Source: Candidatus Limosilactobacillus excrementigallinarum
Lineage (GTDB): Bacteria > Bacillota > Bacilli > Lactobacillales > Lactobacillaceae
Reading direction: 5' to 3'
DNA: 35,192 bases
NCBI GenBank assembly: GCA_019117445.1
Contig: DWZS01000021.1
Location: 1 to 35,192 of the forward strand
Within the stretch, counting starts at the first letter, position 1; every line of letters begins with the position of its first letter. This document shows positions 27,723 through 35,192 of this stretch, piece after piece. A program made the translations under genes and the position numbers. A model generated the notes under the pieces. The model made no database searches and was not told the origin of the DNA. It saw nothing but the letters and a program-made list of their open reading frames with translations.

Positions 27723-28739
27723 TTACTCTAATTCTGAGGTTACCTCGCGGTCCATAAGATCGGTAATAGCAGTTTCAATATTTTGCCCTTCGTAGAGGAC
27801 GTGATACAAGGCTTCGGTAATTGGCATCTTAACCTGCCGTTTTTGAGCTAATTCGTAAGCTGCTTTGGTTGTGTAGACCCCTTCAATTACCATTCCCATA
27901 TGACTAATTACATCCTCTAATTTACGACCTTGACCTAATTGGTAACCAGCCCGCCAGTTACGGGAATTTTTGCTGGTTGCAGTTACCACCAAATCGCCAA
28001 CTCCGGATAACCCGATAAAGGTAAATGGATTAGCACCAAAGGCGACTCCCAGTCGCCGGATTTCAGCGAGTCCCCGTGTAATCAAGGCAGCGCGAGCATT
28101 ATCCTTATAACCAAGGCCTTGGAGCGCACCGGCACCAATTGCGATAATATTCTTAAGTGCGGCCCCGAATTCAGCGCCAATCACATCATCATTGGTGTAA
28201 ACCCGGAAGAAGTTATTGCTAAATAATTTTTGAGCTTTTTCAGCACTGCTCATATTCACACAAGCGGCAGTGACCGCTGTCATATCCTGCAGAGCCACAT
28301 CTTCCGCATGACTAGGTCCGGAGAGGACAACAATGTCTTCACGATGTTGGGGCGCAATTTCTTCTTCCAGCATTTGAGAAGGACGTTTATAGGTATCTTG
28401 TTCCAGTCCCTTAGTGGCGTGAATAATTAACGGCGTGCTTCCTTGTTCTTCCAACACCTGATTCAGCTTACCAGCTACTTCACGTAGCCCCTTAGTGGGG
28501 ATTACAACCAACACGTACTTAGCACCCTGAACAGCTTCAGCCATGTCATTTGTCGCAATTAAATTCCGATTGTACTTAAAATCCTTCATGTATTGCGGAT
28601 TGATATGCCATTCATTTAATGCTTCAACTTGTTCTGGATCACGAGACCATAATTTAACCTCATGGCCATTTTCAACTAATAAGTTGGCAAGAATGCTACC
28701 CCACGAGCCAGCACCTAATACTGCTACTTTTTCACTCAT
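27723..28739 (-). CDS. gpsA: Glycerol-3-phosphate dehydrogenase [NAD(P)+]
   Basis: Reduces dihydroxyacetone phosphate to sn-glycerol 3-phosphate, the backbone for phospholipids and teichoic acids. The 338-aa protein begins with the dinucleotide-binding motif GAGSWGSILA and has the family stretches GPSHAEDVA and ALKNIIAIGAGALQGLGYKDN, the latter carrying the catalytic Lys. The ATG at 28739 follows AAGGGG, 5 bases behind the lgt stop, so it is translationally linked to lgt. Confidence 0.98.
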   Translation of the reverse strand: MSEKVAVLGAGSWGSILANLLVENGHEVKLWSRDPEQVEALNEWHINPQYMKDFKYNRNLIATNDMAEAVQGAKYVLVVIPTKGLREVAGKLNQVLEEQGSTPLIIHATKGLEQDTYKRPSQMLEEEIAPQHREDIVVLSGPSHAEDVALQDMTAVTAACVNMSSAEKAQKLFSNNFFRVYTNDDVIGAEFGAALKNIIAIGAGALQGLGYKDNARAALITRGLAEIRRLGVAFGANPFTFIGLSGVGDLVVTATSKNSRNWRAGYQLGQGRKLEDVISHMGMVIEGVYTTKAAYELAQKRQVKMPITEALYHVLYEGQNIETAITDLMDREVTSELE

Positions 28740-28744
28740 AATGA

Positions 28745-29569
28745 TTACCCCTTTTGATTATTAATATACCAATTTAAACGCCGACCATCATGATAACGAC
28801 GCCAAACCGCCGTAATAATGGCGCCAACAAACAAAATGGCAGAAACTAATTGAGAAATTCTGATTGGTCCAAGCATCAAGCTGTCCGTCCGCATGCCCTC
28901 AATGAAAAATCTGCCGACCGCGTACCATCCAATATAAGCTAAAAAAACTTCACCTTGCTTGAAAAAACGTGGCCGATGACGTAAGAGAACCAACAGAATA
29001 AAGCCGCTGATGTCCCATAACGATTCATATAGGAAGGTCGGCACACGATAGGCACCTTCAATTCTCATTTGTTCGATTATCCATGTCGGCAAATGCTGAG
29101 CTTGCAATGCTGCACGCGTCGTAATTTTACCAAATGCTTCCTGGTTCATAAAGTTTCCCCAGCGACCAATCCCCTGGGCTAAAATTACGGCTGGTGCGAC
29201 TACATCAAGCATTGTCCAGACATTAATTAACCGGTGCCGACAAAAGACAACCATCACAACAAAGCCACCCAAAATTGCTCCATAGATAGCAATTCCACCA
29301 TCCCAAATCGCAATAATTTCTTCTGGGTGAACTCGATAGTAAGACCACTGAAAAATCACATAATAGATTCGTGCGCAGATAATTGCGATCGGGAGAGCCC
29401 ATAATAAATAATCGTAAAAATCATCTTCGGAAATCCCCCGTCGTCGACCTTCGCGAACCGCTAACCACAAAGCAAGCACTACGCCAAGCGCGATAATTAC
29501 TCCGTACCAATGAATTTTAAATGGACCAGCCTGCCACGCAATGGGGTTCAATGCTAATTTTTGTTTCAT
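28745..29569 (-). CDS. lgt: Prolipoprotein diacylglyceryl transferase
   Basis: A membrane enzyme that attaches diacylglycerol from phosphatidylglycerol to the lipobox Cys of lipoproteins, the first step of their maturation. The 274-aa protein has about seven hydrophobic helices and the Lgt signature [10 protein letters not shown] (135-144) with the essential Arg and Asn; HWYG near residue 20 is also conserved. Its ATG overlaps the hprK stop in a TAATG arrangement, so the two are translationally coupled. Confidence 0.98.
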   Translation of the reverse strand: MKQKLALNPIAWQAGPFKIHWYGVIIALGVVLALWLAVREGRRRGISEDDFYDYLLWALPIAIICARIYYVIFQWSYYRVHPEEIIAIWDGGIAIYGAILGGFVVMVVFCRHRLINVWTMLDVVAPAVILAQGIGRWGNFMNQEAFGKITTRAALQAQHLPTWIIEQMRIEGAYRVPTFLYESLWDISGFILLVLLRHRPRFFKQGEVFLAYIGWYAVGRFFIEGMRTDSLMLGPIRISQLVSAILFVGAIITAVWRRYHDGRRLNWYINNQKG

Positions 29570-30528
29570 TATTTATCATGATCCTTTTCATCTTCGACCG
29601 AATTTTTCTTAATCAGCCGGTTTAAATTATCATCAAACGTCTTAGTAGCATCATACCCCATCGTGTTGGCCCGGAAGTTCATCGCTGCCGATTCAATGAT
29701 GATCGCCAGATTTCGTCCAGTCTTAACCGGAACAGAAACCTTGGGGACCGCAACATCTTGAATAATTTGCTGATCACCGCGATCACCGAGTCGATCAAAC
29801 TGAGTATCCGGCGTCCAAGTTTCCAAATGCACAATGAAATCAATAGTATCCTCTGGCATCACTGCCCCGGTTCCATATAGGGTCATCACATCAATAATCC
29901 CGATCCCCCGAATTTCCATCAGGTGTTGTAGAATTGCTGGAGCTGAGCCCACTAGCGTCTGTTCATCACGTGCATATACTTCCACCCGATCATCCGCAAC
30001 GAGTCGGTGTCCCCGCCGGACCAATTCCAGTGCAGTTTCACTCTTACCAACTCCCGAGTCACCGGTGATCAACACTCCAACCCCGCTAATATCAACCAGG
30101 ACCCCATGAATTGATTGCCGCTTAGCCAGCCGACTAACCAAATACGACGTCATATTACCTAATACTCGCGATGACGTCAGATGGGTACCCAGAATTGGAA
30201 TATGTGCTGCTGCAGCTGCCTTTTGCAACTCCGGCATTACCGGTAAGTCAGTGGACACTACAAAACATGGTGTTTGTGGCTGACACATTCGTTCGAGATA
30301 ATTTTTTCGTTTTTCATGAGTTAATTCTTGAGCAAAGGAGGTTTCGGTAATCCCCAGCAATTGAATCCGCATTGCCGGATAGTGCGTAAAGTAACCGGCA
30401 AATTCAAGAGCGGGCCGACAAATATCGCTAGTGACAATTGGCCGTTCCAGATAATCCTCACCCTGCAGCACTTTCAAGCGCGCATTTTGTACAAGTTCAC
30501 GAACCGTAACTGTATCTGTTTGTTCCAT
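29569..30528 (-). CDS. hprK: HPr kinase/phosphorylase
   Basis: HprK phosphorylates HPr at Ser46 when sugars are plentiful and removes the phosphate when they are scarce, steering catabolite control with CcpA. The 319-aa protein has Walker A GDSGVGKS (156-163) and the family signature [15 protein letters not shown] in the catalytic C-terminal half; the N-terminal half (about 1-130) is the usual regulatory domain. The ATG at 30528 follows AGGAG. It leads directly into lgt. Confidence 0.98.
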   Translation of the reverse strand: MEQTDTVTVRELVQNARLKVLQGEDYLERPIVTSDICRPALEFAGYFTHYPAMRIQLLGITETSFAQELTHEKRKNYLERMCQPQTPCFVVSTDLPVMPELQKAAAAAHIPILGTHLTSSRVLGNMTSYLVSRLAKRQSIHGVLVDISGVGVLITGDSGVGKSETALELVRRGHRLVADDRVEVYARDEQTLVGSAPAILQHLMEIRGIGIIDVMTLYGTGAVMPEDTIDFIVHLETWTPDTQFDRLGDRGDQQIIQDVAVPKVSVPVKTGRNLAIIIESAAMNFRANTMGYDATKTFDDNLNRLIKKNSVEDEKDHDK

Positions 30529-30537
30529 CGTTTTCTC

Positions 30538-30903
30538 CTATTCATCCGCTGTTTCAAAATGCCGGGAAATAATCACATTACATATCGACATGATAATTGC
30601 TACTACCATCGCCATCCCAAACGATGAGAAATTAAATAAATCCTCACCAACCACAAGAGACGTCAGCTGTAACATTAAACCATTAATTACCACACTAAAT
30701 AGTCCCAACGTAATGATATTAATCGGTAGCGAAAGTAACATTAAAATTGGTTTGACCAAGGTATTCAGAATCCCCAGTACGAGGCTAGCAATCACTGCTA
30801 CACCAACGCTTGCAACATAAAAGGTCCCAGAATCACGCAGTAATCCAGCTAACGCAATAAACAAGATTGTATTAATTAAAACACTTTTTAAGTAGCCCTT
30901 CAT
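30538..30903 (-). CDS. Small membrane protein of the YvlD/phage-holin 4 family
   Basis: A 121-aa protein with four hydrophobic helices (about 8-24, 28-48, 53-74 and 88-110) and the family pattern GILNTLVKPILMLLSLPI. The family (PF04020) includes Bacillus YvlD. Despite the holin name there is no sign of phage here, and an envelope-stress role is more likely because the pspC-like gene is next to it. The ATG at 30903 follows AAGGAAC. It lies 9 bases before hprK. Confidence 0.85.
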   Translation of the reverse strand: MKGYLKSVLINTILFIALAGLLRDSGTFYVASVGVAVIASLVLGILNTLVKPILMLLSLPINIITLGLFSVVINGLMLQLTSLVVGEDLFNFSSFGMAMVVAIIMSICNVIISRHFETADE

Positions 30904-30915
30904 TGATCCAGTTCC

Positions 30916-31230
30916 TTATAAATCCTTCTCTTCCACATTATGTAATTCCTTGCGTTCCGGCTGTTTAGCGTGATGCCCCTGATTAAATAGATCCATCAAG
31001 CTGCGCCATTGATTCGGCTTATGAGGATCATCTGGCATTAGCACTGCTAGCATCAGATAAATAACAATTCCCGGTACAAAGCTCGTCAAAGCGGTAAATA
31101 TCAAATAGACCACTCGGATAACATTCGGTTTAAAATGCAAATATTGAGCAAAACCGCCCAGGACTCCAGCAATCACCCGATCGGAAGCTGACTTAGTCAA
31201 GCGTCGATGCATTTGTTCACGTTTTTGCAT
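30916..31230 (-). CDS. PspC-domain envelope-stress protein
   Basis: A 104-aa protein whose N-terminal 70 residues form a PspC domain: a basic start with RLTKSASDRVIAGVLGGFAQYL, then a hydrophobic helix LTSFVPGIVIYLMLAVLMP (about 48-68), then a polar, basic cytoplasmic tail. PspC-like proteins sense or stabilise a damaged membrane (compare LiaS/YvlC neighbours in Bacillus). The ATG at 31230 follows GAGGGTGAGGAT. It is followed after 12 bases by the YvlD-like gene. Confidence 0.88.
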   Translation of the reverse strand: MQKREQMHRRLTKSASDRVIAGVLGGFAQYLHFKPNVIRVVYLIFTALTSFVPGIVIYLMLAVLMPDDPHKPNQWRSLMDLFNQGHHAKQPERKELHNVEEKDL

Positions 31231-31285
31231 ATCCTCACCCTCTTACAATAATTTCTAACATTATTATCGCACGTCTACACTATTT

Positions 31286-32402
31286 TTAGTGTGGATTTTT
31301 CTTACTTAATTGCCATTGTAAATAAGCATTAATAAACGGGTCCAGGTTACCATCCATTACTGCCTGACCATCATGGGTTTCGTATCCAGTCCGGTTATCC
31401 TTAACCAACGTGTAAGGATGAAAAACATACGAACGGATTTGGGATCCCCAGCCAATGTCTAACTGTTCACCTTCTAATTCTGCCCGTTGCTTAGCCTGTT
31501 TTTCTTGCTCTAATTCATATAATTTTGATTTCAGCATATTCATTGCTGTTACCCGGTTTTGCAATTGTGACCGTTCTGCTTGTGAAGAAGTAACGATCCC
31601 AGTTGGTAAGTGAGTAATCCGAACTGCAGATTCAGTTTTATTAATATGCTGACCACCGGCACCACTGGAACGGAAAGTATCAACTCGCAGATCTGACGGA
31701 TCGATATCAACTTCAACACTCTCGTCCAATTCAGGCATCACATCTACAGAAGCAAAGGAAGTATGCCGTCGTCCTGCAGCATCAAACGGTGAAATCCGAA
31801 CTAACCGGTGAACACCTTTTTCTGGATGCAAATAGCCAAAGGCATTGTGCCCCTTAATTAATAAAGTTACGCTCTTGATTCCAGCTTCTTCACCGGCTTC
31901 ATACGCAGCCGTTTCTACGTCAAAGCTGTGCTGGTCAGCCCAGCGCAGATACATCCGGAGCAGCATTTCACCCCAGTCCTGAGCTTCCGTACCACCGGCA
32001 CCCGGATGAATTTCTAAAATGGCGTTATTGGCATCATATGGGCCACTTAAGAGTTGACTTAAGCGATACTGTTCCAGTTGTTTTTCCACTTGAGGAAGCT
32101 TTTGGTCCAACTCCTTTTGCAAATCATCATCCGGCATTTCCTTTAATAACTCTACACTAGTTGCTAGGTCCGCCAATTGGTCTCGAAGATTGGTAAAGGT
32201 GTCCCGACGTTCCTTCAACTGGTTATTATCATTGATCAGCTTTTGTGCCTGTTCACTATCATTCCAAAAATCCGGTGCCGTCATCTGATGCTCATTTTCT
32301 GCAATTTGTTCATTTAATGCATCGAGGTCAAAGAGACCTCCCGAAGTGCGTAACTTCTGTCTGCATTTGTTCAATTTTTTTACTAATATCTACCAGTTCC
32401 AT
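31286..32402 (-). CDS. prfB: Peptide chain release factor 2, programmed +1 frameshift
   Basis: RF2 ends translation at UAA and UGA. The first frame starts at the ATG at 32402 (after AAGGAG) and codes 24 residues to an in-frame TGA at 32330-32328. The sequence there is GGGAGG-TCT-CTT-TGA-C, the classical autoregulatory slip site: a Shine-Dalgarno-like stretch, a CTT slippery codon, then TGA-C. After the +1 shift reading continues from D-L-D-A to 31288, giving 371 aa in total, the normal length. The recognition motif SPF (HRLVRISPFDAAG) and the catalytic GGQ (GAGGQHINKTES) are intact. It follows secA after about 160 bases. Confidence 0.98.
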
Positions 32403-32424
32403 AACTTAGTCTCCTTAATACAAA

Positions 32425-32472
32425 GCGGGAACGTGAAAGAAGCCATCCTTGGCTTCGTCCTCACGCTCCCGC
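32425..32472 (-). repeat. Hairpin repeat, GGAGCGTGA family, copy 2 (secA-prfB gap)
   Basis: On the minus strand GCGGGAGCGTGA pairs with TCACGTTCCCGC through one G-U pair, and the inner GAAGCCA pairs with TGGCTTC. It ends 23 bases before the prfB ATG. Copy 1 is at 22225-22271. With no long T run it is more likely a processing or stabilising hairpin than a full terminator. Confidence 0.78.
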
Positions 32473-32523
32473 GAACTCATTTGCGGACCGTAATTTTCAG
32501 ATTTAAACCTGGTTAAAATACTG

Positions 32524-32534
32524 ATGTCACAGCC
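32524..32534 (-). repeat. GGCTGTGACAT module, second copy
   Basis: The 11-base sequence GGCTGTGACAT on the minus strand, about 30 bases behind the secA stop, repeats the left edge of the hairpin at 26680-26690 in the opposite orientation. Confidence 0.5.
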
Positions 32535-32562
32535 CCTTGGTTTTTGTAATAACTTTACCTGA

Positions 32563-34926
32563 CTAACGGGTAACGTTTTGACGAATTTCCGACTTCATAA
32601 ACAACCGCGTTGTTTCATATTCGATATCAGCTACCATCTGCTCAAACATGTGGTACCCTGCCGTCTGATATTCAACTAACGGGTTCAATTGTCCATAACC
32701 CCGTAATCCAACTGACTGACGGAATTGATCCATAACATCAATGTGATCGGTCCAGTGAGCATCAACTACCCGTAGAATAACCACTTTTTCAAACTCCAGC
32801 ATCTGGTCAGCGTCATAAAGTTGCCGTTGTTTATCTTTATAAACACCTTCTGCCAGACTCATCAGATAGTCAACAATTTCTGCTTGGTTTTTACCCTTTA
32901 AATCATCAACACTAATGTCATCCGGATTAACTAATACTTCGCCAGCAAAGTCGACAATTTCTTGTAACTTCCAGTCTTTTTGATCACCTAATGTGTGCTG
33001 GTCAACTTCCCGTTGAATGGTTCGTTTTACCATTGGCATCAGAACCCACTTAAGTGACTTTTGTTCCGTAATGACTTGTTGCCGTTCTTTATAGATAATT
33101 TCCCGTTGTTCACGCATCACATCATCATACTGTAAAACGTTTTTCCGGGAGTCATAGTTATTCCCTTCAACCCGTTTTTGAGCAGATTCCACTTGTCGAG
33201 TAAGGAACCGACTCTTGATAACGGCATCATCACCTTCAACCTTCATCCGGTCTAGGAATGCCTTAATCCGGTCACCACCAAAGCGCCGCATCAGATCATC
33301 TTCCAATGACAGGTAGAATTGGGACAAACCAGGATCACCTTGCCGTCCGGAACGGCCCCGTAATTGATTATCAATCCGCCGGGATTCGTGACGTTCCGTA
33401 CCGATAACTGCTAGGCCACCAAGTTCTTTAACTCCCGGGCCTAATTTGATATCGGTTCCCCGTCCGGCCATGTTAGTTGCGATGGTAACTGCACCAACCT
33501 GACCAGCATTTTTAATAATATCCGCTTCTTTTTTGTGATTTTTCGCGTTCAAAACCACGTGCGGAATCTTCGCTTGATCTAGTAAATGTGAAAGGTGCTC
33601 AGACGTTTCAACCGCGACGGTCCCTACGAGGACTGGTTGTCCTTTTTCGTGAAGTTTTTTAATTCGGTTAACCACTGCCGTAAACTTACTGTCCAGGGTT
33701 GGGTAAAGTAGGTCTGGTTCGTCTTTCCGGGCCACTGGACGGTTCGTTGGAATGCTAATTACTTCCATATTATAAATTTCACGGAATTCTTCCATTTCCG
33801 TCCGGGCCGTCCCCGTCATCCCAGATAGCTTATTGTACATCCGGAATAGGTTTTGATAGGTAATGTTGGCCATTGTCTTATTTTCTTCTTGAATCTCCAC
33901 GCCTTCCTTGGCTTCAATGGCTTGGTGAAGACCATCGGAGAAACGCCGCCCTTTCATTACCCGACCAGTAAACGAATCAACAATTAACACTTCACCATCA
34001 GAGACCACATAATCCTTGTCCCGTAACATGATGTAGTTTGCTCGCAAAGCTTGGTCTAAGTGGTGCGTTAAAGCGGTGTTTTCAGGATTATACAGATTCT
34101 CCAAGTTAAAGTACTTTTCTGCTTTTTTAATTCCTTGGTCAGTTAGCGAAACTGTCTTTGATTCCAAATCGATCTTATAATCTTCATCCTTCTTCAGCTT
34201 CTTCACAAACGTATCCGTTTGCTTATAGAGCTTTGAAGTTCCCGTTCCTGGGCCAGAGATGATCAGTGGTGTCCGGGCTTCATCAATCAAGATCGAGTCC
34301 ACTTCGTCTACGATACAGTAATTAAGGCCACGTTGAACTTGGTCCTCCTTGTAAACTGCCATATTATCCCGCAGGTAATCAAATCCAATTTCACTATTGG
34401 TTGAGTACATGATGTCTGCTTGATAAGCTGCTCGCTTTTCATCGGGACTCTTTTCAGCACCGTTAACCCCAACTGAGCAGCCGAGCCACTTGTAAAGTCG
34501 ACCCATTTCTTCAGCATCCCGTTGGGAGAGGTATTCATTAACGGTAATAACGTGGACCCCTTTACCACTCAAAGCATTTAGGTACACTGGCATCGTTGCG
34601 GTTAGGGTTTTACCTTCCCCAGTTTTCATTTCCGCGATGTTCCCTTCGTGTAGAACAATCCCTCCCATAATTTGAACATGGAATGGGTACAGTCCTAATA
34701 CCCGCTTTGCCCCTTCACGTGCTACTGCAAAGGCCTCTGGTAATAATTGATCCAGAGTTTCACCATTTTGAATCCGCTCTTTAAACGCTGGGGTTTTCGC
34801 TTGGAGTTCTTCATCCGTCAGCTTACTCATTTCATCAGCGTATTTTTCAACCTTATTTGCTAATCGGTTAATCCGCCGTAATTCGCGACGGTCACTTTCA
34901 ATCCACTTTCTAAGTATGTTTGCCAT
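32563..34926 (-). CDS. secA: Preprotein translocase ATPase SecA
   Basis: SecA drives preproteins through SecYEG with ATP. The 787-aa protein has Walker A MKTGEGKT (100-107), Walker B DEVD (207-210), the preprotein crosslinking region, helicase motifs [11 protein letters not shown] and [11 protein letters not shown], and the helical scaffold in the C-terminal third. It ends in EIRQNVTR, without the Cys-rich zinc-binding tail (SEC-C) present in E. coli and B. subtilis SecA. The ATG at 34926 follows GGAAAGGAC. It precedes prfB, as in Bacillus. Confidence 0.99.
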   Translation of the reverse strand: MANILRKWIESDRRELRRINRLANKVEKYADEMSKLTDEELQAKTPAFKERIQNGETLDQLLPEAFAVAREGAKRVLGLYPFHVQIMGGIVLHEGNIAEMKTGEGKTLTATMPVYLNALSGKGVHVITVNEYLSQRDAEEMGRLYKWLGCSVGVNGAEKSPDEKRAAYQADIMYSTNSEIGFDYLRDNMAVYKEDQVQRGLNYCIVDEVDSILIDEARTPLIISGPGTGTSKLYKQTDTFVKKLKKDEDYKIDLESKTVSLTDQGIKKAEKYFNLENLYNPENTALTHHLDQALRANYIMLRDKDYVVSDGEVLIVDSFTGRVMKGRRFSDGLHQAIEAKEGVEIQEENKTMANITYQNLFRMYNKLSGMTGTARTEMEEFREIYNMEVISIPTNRPVARKDEPDLLYPTLDSKFTAVVNRIKKLHEKGQPVLVGTVAVETSEHLSHLLDQAKIPHVVLNAKNHKKEADIIKNAGQVGAVTIATNMAGRGTDIKLGPGVKELGGLAVIGTERHESRRIDNQLRGRSGRQGDPGLSQFYLSLEDDLMRRFGGDRIKAFLDRMKVEGDDAVIKSRFLTRQVESAQKRVEGNNYDSRKNVLQYDDVMREQREIIYKERQQVITEQKSLKWVLMPMVKRTIQREVDQHTLGDQKDWKLQEIVDFAGEVLVNPDDISVDDLKGKNQAEIVDYLMSLAEGVYKDKQRQLYDADQMLEFEKVVILRVVDAHWTDHIDVMDQFRQSVGLRGYGQLNPLVEYQTAGYHMFEQMVADIEYETTRLFMKSEIRQNVTR

Positions 34927-35059
34927 AGAAGTGTCCTTTCCTTCATCTTGTTATTTGCCGGTGGTTTTTCTTTATGTAATTTTAAGCGAAAAACACCATG
35001 CTAAATATATATACAATCCATTTTACCATGGAAAATTACCGATTAAAACTCTCTCGCGG

Positions 35060-35192
35060 ACAAATCATAACCACCCGTAAAACGGGTGGTTTGCTCTGCG
35101 GCTATAAGCCGCTATGTACAGCCAGCGTCTCAAGGCGCTGGCTTTCTCTTTGTTCAAGCCAAAATGCTTTGACTACTTCACTACTGCTTTAA
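35060..35192 (-). mobile_element. Possible end of an IS200/IS605-type element (tandem hairpins, perhaps tnpB 3' end)
   Basis: Three hairpins stand in a row: AACCACCCGT/ACGGGTGGTT (35069-35091), GCGGCT/AGCCGC (35098-35112) and GCCAGCG/CGCTGGC (35121-35142). This is unlike the AT-rich secA leader beside it (34927-35059, no gene seen). Subterminal hairpins of this kind mark IS200/IS605 ends and overlap the guide-RNA region behind tnpB. A minus-strand reading K-A-V-V-K-stop at 35190-35173 could be a protein end, but the element is cut by the window edge. Confidence 0.35.

Noticed and set aside
30538-30903. Phage holin as a sign of a prophage
   Set aside because: The family name is misleading; the gene lies in the conserved pspC-hprK-lgt context and no phage genes are near.
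31270-31295. Small hairpin ACACTA/TAGTGT at the prfB stop as a terminator
   Set aside because: The stem is only 6 bp and AT-rich, it overlaps the stop codon, and no T run follows on the minus strand.
32328-32402. prfB as a pseudogene or sequencing error
   Set aside because: The shift occurs exactly at the known CTT-TGA-C slip site with an upstream SD-like GGGAGG, and the rest of the protein is intact.
32563-32600. SecA as C-terminally truncated
   Set aside because: It lacks the zinc-binding tail, but the length of 787 aa and the intact scaffold fit what I know of SecA in lactobacilli; not a defect.
34998-35192. Plus-strand open frame of 64 codons at the right edge
   Set aside because: Runs through the three hairpins, has no ribosome site, and its residues reflect the inverted repeats.

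Overview
The window reads as a chromosomal core segment of a low-to-moderate GC lactic acid bacterium (Lactobacillaceae). The evidence is the hprK-lgt-gpsA-galU-trxB block, the secA-prfB pair, uvrB-uvrA, rapZ-yvcK-whiA, and gap-pgk-tpiA-eno, together with A-rich Shine-Dalgarno regions and CtsR and CIRCE type operators. Protein sequence style suggests a Limosilactobacillus-like species; this is an inference and no search was run.

Layout, left to right. Almost everything is on the minus strand. 1-3.4 kb: secG, rnr and smpB, i.e. export plus RNA quality control, ending in a terminator. 3.4-6.4 kb: a ClC chloride/proton exchanger and an APC amino-acid permease. 6.5-11.1 kb: the lower glycolysis block gap-pgk-tpiA-eno. 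No cggR gene lies in front of gap. 11.3-13.6 kb: an accessory island with plus-strand tRNA-Arg(CCG) and tRNA-Leu(CAG), a stretch of short repeats resembling an old integration site, a two-gene zinc-ribbon/exported-protein operon, and two divergent micro-genes of opposite charge that are too short for normal gene callers. 13.6-14.3 kb: clpP on the plus strand, with a CtsR box over its promoter and a CIRCE-like repeat in its leader. 14.3-22.2 kb: whiA, yvcK, rapZ, then uvrA and uvrB with an SOS-type box at the uvrB promoter. 22.3-26.6 kb: an HD phosphohydrolase, phosphoglucomutase, a HAD phosphatase and thioredoxin reductase. 26.7-31.2 kb: pspC-like, yvlD-like, hprK, lgt, gpsA and galU. 31.3-34.9 kb: secA and prfB, the latter with a programmed +1 frameshift. 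34.9-35.2 kb: three tandem hairpins that look like one end of an IS200/IS605-type element.

Functionally the segment supplies glycolysis, carbon-catabolite signalling (HprK), UDP-glucose and glycerol-3-phosphate supply, lipoprotein maturation, Sec export, DNA repair, proteolysis and ribosome rescue. The less ordinary signals are the two micro-genes, two families of hairpin repeats with compensatory base changes, the doubly controlled clpP promoter, the His/Arg/Gly-rich tail of RNase R next to smpB, the repeat-rich DNA behind tRNA-Leu, and the possible TnpB/omega-RNA end at the right edge. I found no clear evidence of a complete novel defence or biosynthetic system.
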